64,000 bases of DNA from GCA-002728855 sp036340635. GTDB lineage: Bacteria > Bacteroidota > Bacteroidia > Flavobacteriales > Flavobacteriaceae. The stretch is taken from contig JAYYYF010000021.1 of assembly GCA_036340635.1 (NCBI GenBank), positions 1 to 64,000 on the forward strand, written 5' to 3'. A program made the translations under genes and the position numbers. Below, one piece after another: positions 1 through 8,692 of this stretch (its first letter is position 1; the number at the start of each line of letters is the position of its first letter). The notes under the pieces were generated by a model. That model saw only the letters and a list, made by a program, of their open reading frames with translations. It had not been told where the DNA came from and searched no databases.

Positions 1-726
1 ATCTTCTAGTTCTAAATCAATGTGAGGAATTTTTTTTGTTCCTGCACTAAAAATTCTGTTTGCTCCAAATCCTTTTGCCCAATTACTAGAAACTAATCCT
101 GCAGCACCTGCTTCTTCAAAAACACTATTATTAAGCCTCCATTCAAAACCAGCATTTTGTAAATTTTTTCTCCATTTCTTAGACATTTCATCTCTTTGAG
201 CTTTCATCTTTTCAAAGGATCCAGGAGTTGCATGTTTCTCCCAATTATAATCAGGGCGCCCAGTTGGTTGAGGCATAGATGTTAATACAATTTTTCCCTT
301 GATAGTTTCTAACCAAGAATTAAAGGAATTTTTATCTTCGAATTCTGGCATTATTGCTATTTCACCTTCAATCCCACTTTCTGAAGTAGAAGGATTCCAT
401 GCTAATTGCATTCCAGTTAATGATCTCTGCCTTGGCTCTAACATATCTATATGAGTTGATATTCTTTCCCAGCCTCTCCATTCACCCCACTGGTGATTTC
501 TTGCGGGAATTCCCCAAGAATTATATTTATTAATTGCCCAATCATGAGCGTTTTTCATTTGAGGGGTTCCAACCAATCTAGGGCCAATGACATCTAATAG
601 TTCATGTGCCAGCTGTTCCAATTCAGAATTGTTTGTAGCCTCATCTACAATATTGTCAATGATTTCATTTTGGGACTGAACTATTAAGGAAACAAGTAAA
701 AAGAGTAAGGAAAAATATTTTTTCAT
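1..726 (-). CDS. M28-type secreted metallopeptidase, N-terminal part (cut by window edge)
   Basis: The reverse strand reads open from an ATG at 726 through base 1, giving 242 codons without a stop. The product begins MKKYFSLLFLLVSLIVQSQ, a Sec signal peptide, so it is exported. After it come the stretch LAHELLDVIGPRLVGTPQM and a region rich in Trp and Gly; this N-terminal pattern is what I associate with secreted Bacteroidota M28/M20-like zinc aminopeptidases, whose catalytic metal site lies further on, beyond the window. An alternative in-frame ATG at 738 would add four residues (MSQI), but MKK at 726 is the more usual signal-peptide start. A -7-like box (TATCTTTC) lies at 751-758. The family call rests on the N-terminus only, since no catalytic residue can be seen. 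Confidence 0.62.
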   Translation of the reverse strand, partial: MKKYFSLLFLLVSLIVQSQNEIIDNIVDEATNNSELEQLAHELLDVIGPRLVGTPQMKNAHDWAINKYNSWGIPARNHQWGEWRGWERISTHIDMLEPRQRSLTGMQLAWNPSTSESGIEGEIAIMPEFEDKNSFNSWLETIKGKIVLTSMPQPTGRPDYNWEKHATPGSFEKMKAQRDEMSKKWRKNLQNAGFEWRLNNSVFEEAGAAGLVSSNWAKGFGANRIFSAGTKKIPHIDLELED

Positions 727-750
727 AATTTGAGACATTAAATTTTATAC

Positions 751-758
751 GAAAGATA
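751..758 (-). promoter_or_regulatory. -7 box (TATCTTTC) of the M28 peptidase gene
   Basis: On the reverse strand this reads TATCTTTC, one mismatch from the Bacteroidota -7 consensus TAnnTTTG. It sits 24 bases before the ATG at 726, downstream of the tRNA terminator, so the peptidase probably has its own promoter. Confidence 0.4.
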
Positions 759-760
759 TT

Positions 761-793
761 AATAAAAAACGGACTAGTAAAAATACTAGTCCG
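761..793 (-). terminator. intrinsic terminator of tRNA-fMet
   Basis: A perfect 10-bp stem (770-779 with 784-793) closes an AAAA/TTTT tetraloop. Read on the reverse strand it is followed at once by TTTTTTATT, a classic Rho-independent terminator placed 10 bases after the tRNA 3' end. Confidence 0.9.
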
Positions 794-803
794 TCTTGTG
801 TAG

Positions 804-875
<72 letters not shown>

Positions 876-884
876 ATTTATATT

Positions 885-892
885 CAAAGATA
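885..892 (-). promoter_or_regulatory. -7 box (TATCTTTG) of tRNA-fMet
   Basis: Perfect TAnnTTTG on the reverse strand, ending 10 bases before the tRNA 5' end. A TTTG at 909-912 lies 16 bases upstream and could be the -33 element. It is arranged back to back with the era promoter at 931-938. Confidence 0.7.
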
Positions 893-930
893 TAAAACTT
901 TAGCTTTACAAAAGGGATTCTGTAAGATTG

Positions 931-938
931 TATCTTTG
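931..938 (+). promoter_or_regulatory. -7 box (TATCTTTG) of era
   Basis: Perfect TAnnTTTG ending only four bases before the ATG at 943. If transcription starts the usual 5-7 bases after the box, the era mRNA is leaderless or nearly so. Confidence 0.7.
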
Positions 939-942
939 TATT

Positions 943-1833
943 ATGGTTTTAAAAGAACATAAATCTGGATTTGTTTCAATTATAGGGAATCCTAATGTTG
1001 GAAAATCTACACTTGTCAATGCCATTATGGGTAGAGATTTTTCGATAACCACATCAAAGAAGCAAACAACTCGACATAGAATTTTAGGTTTACTAAATGG
1101 AGAAAATTATCAATTGGTTTTTTCTGATACGCCTGGGATTTTGAAACCCAAATATGAAATGCAAAAAACTATGGCAACTTCTGTTAAAGAGTCAATTGTT
1201 GATGCTGATGTTTTGATATATATGACGGAAGTAGGGGAAAGAAAAATTGTTGATGATAAGATTCTAAGAAAAGTTCAAAATACAAAATCTTCATTATTAG
1301 TATTGATAAATAAAATTGACATTTCAAACCAAAAAGAATTGGAAAAAGATGTTAAATATTGGTCTGAAATGTTTCCCAGTGCTGAAATTATTCCAATTTC
1401 TGCATCAACAGGTTTCTTTGTTAAAGAATTAGTTGAGAAATTAATTAAGCAAGTTCCAGAATCTCAAGCGTATTTTCCAAAAGATCAAATAAGTGATAGG
1501 CCAGAAAGATTTTTTGTTAATGAAGCAATTAGGAAAAGTATTTTAGAAAATTGTCACAATGAAGTCCCTTATGCAGTAGAAGTTACAACTGATCATTTTA
1601 GACATAGCAAAAAAAATATAATTATAAATTCTACCATTATTGTTGAGAGAGAAACACAAAAAGGAATAATCATAGGTGCTAAAGGATTAAAATTAAAAAA
1701 GATAGGTTCCCAATCTAGAAAGTATTTAGAAAAATTTTTTGAAAAAAAAATTTTTATTGAGCTTTTTGTAAAAGTTGAGAAAAAATGGCGTTCAAAACCA
1801 AACCAATTAAAAAAGTTTGGATATAAAAATTGA
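943..1833 (+). CDS. era: GTPase Era
   Basis: Era is an essential GTPase that binds the 3' end of 16S rRNA and checks maturation of the small ribosomal subunit. All signatures are present: G1 GNPNVGKST (residues 15-23), G3 DTPG (62-65), G4 NKID, G5 SAS, and a C-terminal KH domain with the RNA-binding turn GIIIGAKGLKLKKIG. The 296-residue length is normal for the family. I chose ATG 943 rather than the upstream TTG at 928, because the TTG lies before the -7 box at 931-938 and so would not be in the mRNA. It is followed by der, a second ribosome-assembly GTPase. Confidence 0.96.
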   Translation: MVLKEHKSGFVSIIGNPNVGKSTLVNAIMGRDFSITTSKKQTTRHRILGLLNGENYQLVFSDTPGILKPKYEMQKTMATSVKESIVDADVLIYMTEVGERKIVDDKILRKVQNTKSSLLVLINKIDISNQKELEKDVKYWSEMFPSAEIIPISASTGFFVKELVEKLIKQVPESQAYFPKDQISDRPERFFVNEAIRKSILENCHNEVPYAVEVTTDHFRHSKKNIIINSTIIVERETQKGIIIGAKGLKLKKIGSQSRKYLEKFFEKKIFIELFVKVEKKWRSKPNQLKKFGYKN

Positions 1834-1856
1834 TCTATAGATATAGAATATTCAAT

Positions 1857-1864
1857 TATTTTTG
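1857..1864 (+). promoter_or_regulatory. -7 box (TATTTTTG) of der
   Basis: Perfect TAnnTTTG. Its last three bases form the TTG at 1862-1864 that would otherwise be taken as the der start; a start inside the -7 box would lie upstream of the transcript. The next TTG, at 1880, is 16 bases downstream. A second, overlapping match (TAATTTTG, 1875-1882) is less well placed. Confidence 0.6.
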
Positions 1865-1879
1865 TGTCAAAATATAATT

Positions 1880-3184
1880 TTGGGAGCAATAGTAGCAATA
1901 GTGGGTAGGCCTAATGTTGGCAAGTCAGCTTTTTTTAATCGAATGATTAAGAATCGCCAGGCTATTGTACATTCTGAAATTGGAGTTACCAGAGACAGAC
2001 ATTATGGTAAATCATTTTGGAATGGTGTTGAATTTACATTGATTGATACAGGGGGTTATTTAGAAGGGAGTGATGATATTTTTCAAAAAGAAATTGATAA
2101 ACAAGTTTTGTTGGCAATTGATGAATCTGATTTAATTTTATTTATGGTTGACATTTTGGATGGATTGACGGGACTTGATCAGGTTATTTCAAAGCTTATT
2201 AGACGATCTCAAAAGCCCGTTTTTCTTATAGCGAATAAGGCAGATAGTTCAAAAATTGCAAAAAAAATTGTGGATTTTTACTCTTTAGGATTTGAAAAAA
2301 TTTTCCCTTTATCTGCCATTAATGGAAGTGGGACAGGTGAGCTTTTAGATGAACTTGTAAATCAAATCCCTTCTAAAATAAATGTTGAAAAGAAGGATTT
2401 ACCAAAGTTTGCCGTTATTGGTAGTCCAAATGTTGGCAAATCATCATTTGTAAATAAAATTTTAGGAGAAGATCGTTATATAGTTACTAAAGAAGCAGGA
2501 ACAACCAGAGATAGCTTAAACACCAGTTATAATTCCTTTGGATTTGATTTCATACTAGTTGACACTGCTGGCATTAGGAAGAAGGGTAAAGTAAAGGAAA
2601 ATGTAGAGTTTTATTCTGTAATGCGATCAATTAAATCAATTGAGAGAAGTGATGTATGTTTATTAATGATTGACGCGACAAAAGGATTTAATAGTCAAGA
2701 GCAGAATATATTTTGGTTAGCACAGCGAAATGGGAAGGGCATTATTATTATGGTTAATAAGTGGGATTTGATAAAGGAGAAAAAAAATTCACGTAAAATT
2801 TTAGAAGAAAAGATCAAAGATAAGATATCACCATTTACCGATGTTCCAATCTCTTTTATATCAGTTAAGAACAAACAGCGTTTAATCAAGTCATTAGAAT
2901 TGGCCACTAAAGTTTATAAAAATAGATCAAATAGGATTCCTTCTCGTAAATTAAATGATATCATGTTACCAATTATTGACAAAAATTCTCCTCCCTCCTT
3001 TAAAGGGAAGTTTATTAAAATAAAATTTTGTAAACAGTTAGGAACGAAAAGTCCTAAATTTTGTTTCTTTTGTAATTTCCCAAAATATTTGAAAGATCCT
3101 TATAAAAGATTTTTAGAAAATAAATTAAGAGAAAATTTTGATTTTTCTGGGGTCCCAATGCAAGTAATTTTTAAAGAAAAATAA
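1880..3184 (+). CDS. der: GTPase Der (EngA), double Era-like GTPase
   Basis: Der is a tandem-G-domain GTPase needed for 50S ribosomal subunit assembly. The first G domain starts with GRPNVGKS and contains DTGG and NKAD. The second has GSPNVGKSS, DTAGIRKKGK and NKWD, and is followed by the C-terminal KH-like domain. Length is about 434 residues, normal for the family. The start is a TTG in either case: TTG 1880 gives MGAIVAIVGRPNVGKS, which matches the usual two or three residues before IVAIVGRPNVGKS, whereas TTG 1862 adds six residues and falls inside a -7 promoter box. I prefer 1880. The gene ends directly against the convergent MerR gene. Confidence 0.93.
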   Translation: MGAIVAIVGRPNVGKSAFFNRMIKNRQAIVHSEIGVTRDRHYGKSFWNGVEFTLIDTGGYLEGSDDIFQKEIDKQVLLAIDESDLILFMVDILDGLTGLDQVISKLIRRSQKPVFLIANKADSSKIAKKIVDFYSLGFEKIFPLSAINGSGTGELLDELVNQIPSKINVEKKDLPKFAVIGSPNVGKSSFVNKILGEDRYIVTKEAGTTRDSLNTSYNSFGFDFILVDTAGIRKKGKVKENVEFYSVMRSIKSIERSDVCLLMIDATKGFNSQEQNIFWLAQRNGKGIIIMVNKWDLIKEKKNSRKILEEKIKDKISPFTDVPISFISVKNKQRLIKSLELATKVYKNRSNRIPSRKLNDIMLPIIDKNSPPSFKGKFIKIKFCKQLGTKSPKFCFFCNFPKYLKDPYKRFLENKLRENFDFSGVPMQVIFKEK

Positions 3185-3514
3185 TTATATATTTTCTTTA
3201 AGATCATTAAGCGAGGATTTTATCTTCTGAAGTTTTTCAATTATTGTTAAAGCACTTTTTGGAGATTTTTCTTTATACTTCAATTGCTTTTTTGCGCCCT
3301 CAATAGTTAGGCCTTTTTCTTTAAGCAAATGATAAATTAGATTAATATTCGCAAGATCTTTAGAAGTATATTTTCTAGTACCACTATTTTTTTTCTTAGG
3401 TTTAATCTCTTTAAATTCTCTCTCCCAAAACCTAAGGAGTGAAGTATTTACATTAAGTGCTTTAGCCACTTCTCCAATGGTATAATATCTCTTTTCTGGA
3501 AGATTACTAATCAT
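3185..3514 (-). CDS. MerR-family transcriptional regulator
   Basis: A 109-residue protein with an N-terminal MerR winged helix: YYTIGEVAKALNVNTSLLRFW (split here across helices 1 and 2), then EREF and the wing GTRKYTSKDL. After the DNA-binding domain only a short helical tail (about 35 residues) remains, with no ligand-binding domain and no cysteines for metal sensing. Such short MerR-like proteins next to an M23 peptidase and alaS are common in Flavobacteriia; the target is unknown. Its ATG overlaps the stop of the M23 gene by one base, so the two are translated from one mRNA. Confidence 0.85.
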   Translation of the reverse strand: MISNLPEKRYYTIGEVAKALNVNTSLLRFWEREFKEIKPKKKNSGTRKYTSKDLANINLIYHLLKEKGLTIEGAKKQLKYKEKSPKSALTIIEKLQKIKSSLNDLKENI

Positions 3515-4491
3515 TAATCTAATGATTGATTTTCTTGATTTGCTTGATTAACTAGTTGATTGAATTCACTCGCGGAAAGATTCCCATAATAAAAATTTAG
3601 TGGATTTATACGTTTGCCATCTTTGAAAATTTCATAGTGCAAATGAGGTGCAACTGAACGCCCCGTATTTCCAACATAACCAATAAGATCTCCGCGCTTA
3701 ACATTCTTCCCTCTTCTTACTGCATATCGATCCAAATGGGCATAGAGACTTACATAACCAAATCCATGATCAATACGGATGTGTTTTCCATATCCTGGGG
3801 CCCTATTATCGGCTCGTTTTACGATACCACTACCCGATGAATAGATTGGAGTACCTCTAGAGGCACTAAAATCCATACCCTTGTGCAATCTTCTTTTTTT
3901 TGTAAAGGGGTCTGTTCTATATCCATATCCTGAAGCCATTCTTTTGACATCCTCATTTCTAATTGGCTGGATACTTGGAATTGCCTCCAAAAGTTCTTTC
4001 TTGCTTTTTGAGAGACTTTCTATTTCTTCTAGAGATCTAGACTGAATAACAATTTGTTTAGTTAAGATATCTAACCTTTTAGTCAAATTGATTATTAATT
4101 GGGAATTTTCGTATCCTTCTAATTCTTTATAACGATTTATTCCACCAAAGCCTGCTCTTCTTTGTTCCTCTGGGATTGGACTTGCTTCAAAATAGATTCT
4201 ATAGAGGTTGTTATCTCTGTCTTCTATATTTGTAAGAACAGATTCAATTTCATCTAATTTTTTGTTTAATATATCAATTTGAAATTCATAGTTTTTCAAT
4301 TCTCTTTCCTGAAGGACCTCTTTAGGAGTATTAACTACATTATTATATAATAGTCCAAATAATATTAATATCCCAAATACCAAAGAAGAAATTAAAAAAA
4401 GAAAGAAATTAGAAATTTTCCGGACCTTACCTGTTTTTACAGGAAGATATGAGAGTGTCTCCTTATCGTAATAATATTTATTCCTAAACAT
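3514..4491 (-). CDS. M23-family membrane-anchored metallopeptidase
   Basis: A LytM-type zinc endopeptidase of 325 residues that should cut peptidoglycan cross-links in the periplasm. Residues about 26-50 form one membrane anchor, followed by a coiled-coil stretch (about 58-170) and the C-terminal LytM domain. The zinc ligands are visible: H203 and D207 in HKGMD, and H285 in HLHYE with H283 as the catalytic histidine. This architecture matches wall hydrolases and hydrolase activators with coiled coils. It is the first gene of a two-gene operon with merR and has a perfect -7 box at 4519-4526, divergent from alaS. Confidence 0.9.
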   Translation of the reverse strand: MFRNKYYYDKETLSYLPVKTGKVRKISNFFLFLISSLVFGILILFGLLYNNVVNTPKEVLQERELKNYEFQIDILNKKLDEIESVLTNIEDRDNNLYRIYFEASPIPEEQRRAGFGGINRYKELEGYENSQLIINLTKRLDILTKQIVIQSRSLEEIESLSKSKKELLEAIPSIQPIRNEDVKRMASGYGYRTDPFTKKRRLHKGMDFSASRGTPIYSSGSGIVKRADNRAPGYGKHIRIDHGFGYVSLYAHLDRYAVRRGKNVKRGDLIGYVGNTGRSVAPHLHYEIFKDGKRINPLNFYYGNLSASEFNQLVNQANQENQSLD

Positions 4492-4518
4492 TTTAAAATT
4501 TAATCTTTTTTAATTATA

Positions 4519-4526
4519 CAAATATA
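4519..4526 (-). promoter_or_regulatory. -7 box (TATATTTG) of the M23-merR operon
   Basis: Perfect TAnnTTTG on the reverse strand, 28 bases before the M23 ATG; divergent from the alaS box. Confidence 0.6.
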
Positions 4527-4581
4527 TAAATAAATCAATCTTTCAAACTAGTTTATAAGTCATAGTATAAATCTAAAAAAC

Positions 4582-4589
4582 TATCTTTA
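4582..4589 (+). promoter_or_regulatory. -7 box (TATCTTTA) of alaS
   Basis: Seven of eight positions fit TAnnTTTG, 28 bases before the alaS ATG. It shares the 4492-4617 intergenic region with the divergent M23 promoter. Confidence 0.5.
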
Positions 4590-4617
4590 CACTAACTTTA
4601 GGTAGCTTAGTTAATTG

Positions 4618-7227
4618 ATGACATCGGTAGAAATAAGAAAAAAATTTTTGGAGTTTTTTGAGTTAAAGAAACACAAAATAGTAGACTCTGCTCCGATGGT
4701 TGTAAAAAACGACCCGACTTTGATGTTTACTAATGCTGGAATGAATCAATTTAAAGAATATTTTTTAGGTAATGCTGAACCTAAAAGTTTAAGAATTGCA
4801 AATACACAAAAATGCTTAAGGGTTTCAGGCAAGCATAACGATCTAGAGGAAGTTGGAATAGACACTTATCATCACACATTTTTTGAAATGCTTGGTAATT
4901 GGAGTTTTGGAGATTATTTCAAAGAAGAAGCAATAAAATTTGCTTGGGAACTACTTACAGAAGTCTTTAAAATTGATCCTGAAACATTATATGTTACTGT
5001 CTTTGAAGGAGATAAAAAAGATTATCTAGATAAAGATAATGATGCGTATAAATTTTGGAAAGCTATAGTACCTGAAGATAGAATTATTCTAGGGAGTAAA
5101 AAAGATAATTTTTGGGAAATGGGAGAAAACGGTCCTTGTGGACCTTGCTCAGAAATTCATATTGACATTAGGGATGAAGAAGAAAAGAGAAAAAAATCTG
5201 GAGCGCTCCTTATAAACAAAGACCATCCAGAGGTTATTGAAATTTGGAATTTGGTATTTATTGAATTTAATAGAAAATCAGATGGTTCCCTTGAAAAACT
5301 TCCAAAGCAACATGTTGATACTGGAATGGGGTTTGAGAGACTCTGCATGATTCTCCAGTCTAAAAAATCAAGTTATGACACAGATGTTTTTGAGCCAATT
5401 ATTCGAGAAATTGAAGTTCTAACAGAAACGAAATATGGGAAAGATGAAAATACTGATCGATCAATTCGCGTAATAGCTGATCATTTTAGAACTGTTTATT
5501 TTTCAATAGCTGAAGGACAACTTCCTAGCAATAATGGAGCAGGATATGTAATTAGAAGAATCTTACGAAGAGCCATTCGCTATGGATTTACTTTTTTAAA
5601 TAAAAAAGAGCCTTTTATCTACAAATTGACAGATACTTTGAGTCAACAATTAAAGTTAGTTTTTCCAGAGCTTGAAAATGAGAAAAAATTAGTTTTCAAT
5701 GTTGTTAGAGAAGAAGAGAACTCTTTTTTAAAGACTCTAGATCAGGGATTAGTTCTTTTGGAAAATATTACAGAATCAAATAAAACCAAAACAATTGATG
5801 GTAAAAAGGCTTTTGAACTTTATGATACTTTTGGTTTCCCGATAGATCTTACAGCTTTGATTGCACGTGAAAAAGGTTTTAATATAGATAAAAAACAATT
5901 TGATATTGAAATGGAAAAACAAAAGATGCGTTCCAGATCTGCTTCATCCACTAAAGTTGATGATTGGGAAATTCTGATGGAGGATGATGTTGAAGAGTTT
6001 GTTGGCTTTGATATACTTGAGACTGATGTTAGAATAGTAAAGTATAGAAAAGTTACAACAAATAAAGAAGGAGAATTTTACCAACTAGTATTTAATTTAA
6101 CTCCCTTTTATCCAGAAGGTGGAGGACAAGTTGGTGATAAGGGTTATTTAGAGACCCAAAATGGTCAGATCCATTATATTACTGATACTAAAAAAGAAAA
6201 CAACGTAATAGTTCATTTTTTGAAAACTATTCCGGAAAGAATGGAAGAAAAATTCAAAGTATCTGTAGATAAAAAGCAAAGGTTTAGGACTTCTTGTAAT
6301 CATACGGCAACTCACTTATTGCACCAAGGATTGAGATCAATTTTAGGGGAACATGTTGAGCAAAAGGGCTCAATGGTACACTCAGGAATGTTTAGGTTTG
6401 ATTTTTCTCATTTTTCCAAAATTTCTTCAGAGGAAATAAAATCAATAGAAAGTTTTGTCAATTCTAGAATCCAAGAACAAATTGTTCTCGAAGAGGAGAG
6501 AAACATACCTTATAAGGAAGCCCTTAGAAGGGGAGCAATTGGTCTTTTCGGAGAAAAATATGGAGACACTGTTAGAACTATAAAATTTGGACAATCTTAT
6601 GAGTTATGTGGAGGAACACATGTGAAAAATACTTTAGACATATGGCGTTTTAAAATTATGTCGGAATCCTCTATTGCTTCTGGCATTAGGAGGATTGAAT
6701 CAATTACTGGAGACGCTGCAATTGATTATTTAGAGACTCAAACAAAAACACTAGAATCTGTAAACTTATTTCTAAAAAACCCTCAAGACCCTTTAAAAGC
6801 TGTAAGTAAACTACATAAAGATAATGTCTCTCTTCGAAAAGAAATTTTGGATCTACAAAAATTGAAGGTCGAGATAGTTGAAAAGGAAATTTTAAATAAA
6901 ATTCACAGAAAGAATAATATATCTTTAGTCACAGAGGAGGTTGATTTAGATTCTAATGCAATTAAAACACTTTGTTTTGAAATGGGTAAAAAGCATGAAG
7001 ATCTTTTAATGATATTTGCTTCAAAAAAAGGGAATGAGGCAATTATAGCTTGTTATATTTCAAAAAAATTAGTTGACAAATCTAGTTTTAACGCAGTTAA
7101 AATAATTAATAGTCTGAGCACATATATTGGAGGGAAAGGTGGGGGGCAACCTTTTTTTGCGATTGCGGGTGGAAAAAATCCAAAAGGAATTAGTAAGGTA
7201 TTAGAAAAGGCTAGAAAGCTTATTTAA
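4618..7227 (+). CDS. alaS: alanyl-tRNA synthetase
   Basis: Charges tRNA-Ala and hydrolyses mischarged Ser- and Gly-tRNA-Ala. The class II catalytic core (about residues 1-240) shows HHTFFEMLGNWSFGDYF and GPCGPCSEIH. The editing domain carries all four zinc ligands: H562 and H566 in HTATH, C664 and H668 in CGGTH. The C-Ala domain ends with YIGGKGGGQPFFAIAGG. Length is about 869 residues, standard for a bacterial AlaRS. The start is ATG 4618; a TTG directly before it (4615) would only add one residue. The 3' end overlaps the convergent DUF4136 gene by four bases. Confidence 0.97.
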   Translation: MTSVEIRKKFLEFFELKKHKIVDSAPMVVKNDPTLMFTNAGMNQFKEYFLGNAEPKSLRIANTQKCLRVSGKHNDLEEVGIDTYHHTFFEMLGNWSFGDYFKEEAIKFAWELLTEVFKIDPETLYVTVFEGDKKDYLDKDNDAYKFWKAIVPEDRIILGSKKDNFWEMGENGPCGPCSEIHIDIRDEEEKRKKSGALLINKDHPEVIEIWNLVFIEFNRKSDGSLEKLPKQHVDTGMGFERLCMILQSKKSSYDTDVFEPIIREIEVLTETKYGKDENTDRSIRVIADHFRTVYFSIAEGQLPSNNGAGYVIRRILRRAIRYGFTFLNKKEPFIYKLTDTLSQQLKLVFPELENEKKLVFNVVREEENSFLKTLDQGLVLLENITESNKTKTIDGKKAFELYDTFGFPIDLTALIAREKGFNIDKKQFDIEMEKQKMRSRSASSTKVDDWEILMEDDVEEFVGFDILETDVRIVKYRKVTTNKEGEFYQLVFNLTPFYPEGGGQVGDKGYLETQNGQIHYITDTKKENNVIVHFLKTIPERMEEKFKVSVDKKQRFRTSCNHTATHLLHQGLRSILGEHVEQKGSMVHSGMFRFDFSHFSKISSEEIKSIESFVNSRIQEQIVLEEERNIPYKEALRRGAIGLFGEKYGDTVRTIKFGQSYELCGGTHVKNTLDIWRFKIMSESSIASGIRRIESITGDAAIDYLETQTKTLESVNLFLKNPQDPLKAVSKLHKDNVSLRKEILDLQKLKVEIVEKEILNKIHRKNNISLVTEEVDLDSNAIKTLCFEMGKKHEDLLMIFASKKGNEAIIACYISKKLVDKSSFNAVKIINSLSTYIGGKGGGQPFFAIAGGKNPKGISKVLEKARKLI

Positions 7228-7754
7228 ATTTGCTTTGACTCCAATTTTTGCGGAGGAAAAGTTAAAAGGATTTTTGATACAAATTCACGAATTCTTTCAT
7301 CTCTATTTTTCGAATATTCATTTATTAGTCCTTTTCCTTTTCCTTGCCATACTAATTGCTTGCTTTTTGAGTCAATTATATTAAGGTAAAGGGTCCCTTC
7401 AGTTTGAGAGTTAATATAGTTGTGACTAGGCCCCCAAAACCATGGATTCCAAAAAGCGTAGTTGGCTATTGAATTAATATAGATTTTTTCTTTTGCTTCA
7501 GTACTGATGCTTACCAAAAGATCTGGAGAACTTGATCTAGAAATATTTTTACTTAACATTTGCTCATCAACTGCTTTTAAAATCCTTCTTTTATCAAGAT
7601 CAGAAATATTGACTTCATCGATACTTGGTTTATAGAAAGCATATGTTTCATATTTCGAAAAATCAACACTTGTATCGTGATCTGTGAAAACACTTATAGA
7701 AACACAGGAGGAAAGAATTAAAATGCAAATGAAAAAAAATATTTTTTTTACCAT
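7224..7754 (-). CDS. DUF4136-domain lipoprotein
   Basis: A 176-residue lipoprotein: signal peptide with lipobox LSSC (Cys16), then VDFSKYETYAFYKP, the signature opening of DUF4136, a small outer-envelope domain common in Bacteroidota. The middle has an aromatic segment (YAFWNPWFWGPSHNY) and the end has GTLYLNIIDSKSKQLVWQGKG, also typical of this family. No catalytic residues are known for it, so no role can be given beyond envelope localisation. It is monocistronic and convergent with alaS. Confidence 0.88.
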   Translation of the reverse strand: MVKKIFFFICILILSSCVSISVFTDHDTSVDFSKYETYAFYKPSIDEVNISDLDKRRILKAVDEQMLSKNISRSSSPDLLVSISTEAKEKIYINSIANYAFWNPWFWGPSHNYINSQTEGTLYLNIIDSKSKQLVWQGKGKGLINEYSKNRDERIREFVSKILLTFPPQKLESKQI

Positions 7755-7816
7755 AATTTCTTTATTTTAATAACATTCAAAAATTATGCCAAATTTTTTA
7801 AAAAAATAATCTGATA

Positions 7817-8635
7817 ATGCCCTTAAAAATAAAATTCATATTTATTCTTTTTATTTCTTTAGCTATAAATAGTTGTGGTTTATTAAAAAATAATAAACCA
7901 TATAAATCTAAAAACACTCTTAGGGAATCCAAAAGGAATCAAAATCCTAATCAGCAATCTTTGACTGTCGAGAGGAAAGAAGAAAAGATGACTGCTGATC
8001 AGAGGGTCAAATTTTATATCAAAACTTATTCACCGATTGCTAAAGAGGAAATGATTAAATACGGTATCCCTGCTAGTATTACACTAGCGCAAGGTCTTTT
8101 AGAGTCTGGAATGGGGATAGGTTATTTAGCTAAAAACGCAAATAATCACTTTGGAATTAAGTGTCATAAAAACTGGAAAGGTGATCGTGTTTATTATGAT
8201 GATGATGAAAAGGGTGAGTGCTTTAGGGCTTACACAAATCCCATAAATTCATATTATGATCATTCACTTTTTTTAAAAACTAGGAGCAGGTATGATTTTC
8301 TTTTTGAACTTAAATCAAATGATTATAAAGGATGGGCTAAAGGGTTAAAAAAAGCTGGATATGCAACCGACCCAAAATATTCAACAAAACTTATTGGACT
8401 TATTGAACGTTATGATCTGTCAAGATTTGATAAAGGTAACTTTGGGGAAAAGAGTTCAAAAAATATTCAAAAAAAGAAATATCGTCTAATTATTTATCAA
8501 GTAGAAAAAGGAGATACACTTTTCTCTATTTCAAAAAAATATAATATAGAAATTCAGACTATAATTGATCAGAATAATTTAAAAAATGAAACAATTTATA
8601 TAGGACAAAATATTAATATACCTGTTAAAGATTAA
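7817..8635 (+). CDS. glucosaminidase (peptidoglycan hydrolase) with C-terminal LysM, lipoprotein
   Basis: A 272-residue protein. The N-terminus is a lipoprotein signal (INSC lipobox, Cys20). Residues about 60-210 form a GH73-like N-acetylglucosaminidase domain: GIPASITLAQGLLESGMG contains the catalytic Glu, followed by NNHFGIKCHKNWKGD and later LKKAGYATDPKYSTKLIGLI. The C-terminus (about 224-271) is one LysM repeat, YQVEKGDTLFSISKKYNIE to YIGQNINIP. It should cut glycan strands of peptidoglycan while anchored in a membrane. It is a single-gene unit facing the convergent lysS. Confidence 0.9.
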   Translation: MPLKIKFIFILFISLAINSCGLLKNNKPYKSKNTLRESKRNQNPNQQSLTVERKEEKMTADQRVKFYIKTYSPIAKEEMIKYGIPASITLAQGLLESGMGIGYLAKNANNHFGIKCHKNWKGDRVYYDDDEKGECFRAYTNPINSYYDHSLFLKTRSRYDFLFELKSNDYKGWAKGLKKAGYATDPKYSTKLIGLIERYDLSRFDKGNFGEKSSKNIQKKKYRLIIYQVEKGDTLFSISKKYNIEIQTIIDQNNLKNETIYIGQNINIPVKD

Positions 8636-8692
8636 ATTAAAAAGTTCTTTTAAGTATTTCAATATCCTTTATCAATTGTTCAATTTCAAGTT

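Noticed and set aside
1593..1898. Reverse-strand frame of 101 codons over the era/der junction
   Set aside because: Shadow of era; rich in Phe and Ile from complementary Lys/Asn codons, with no motif.
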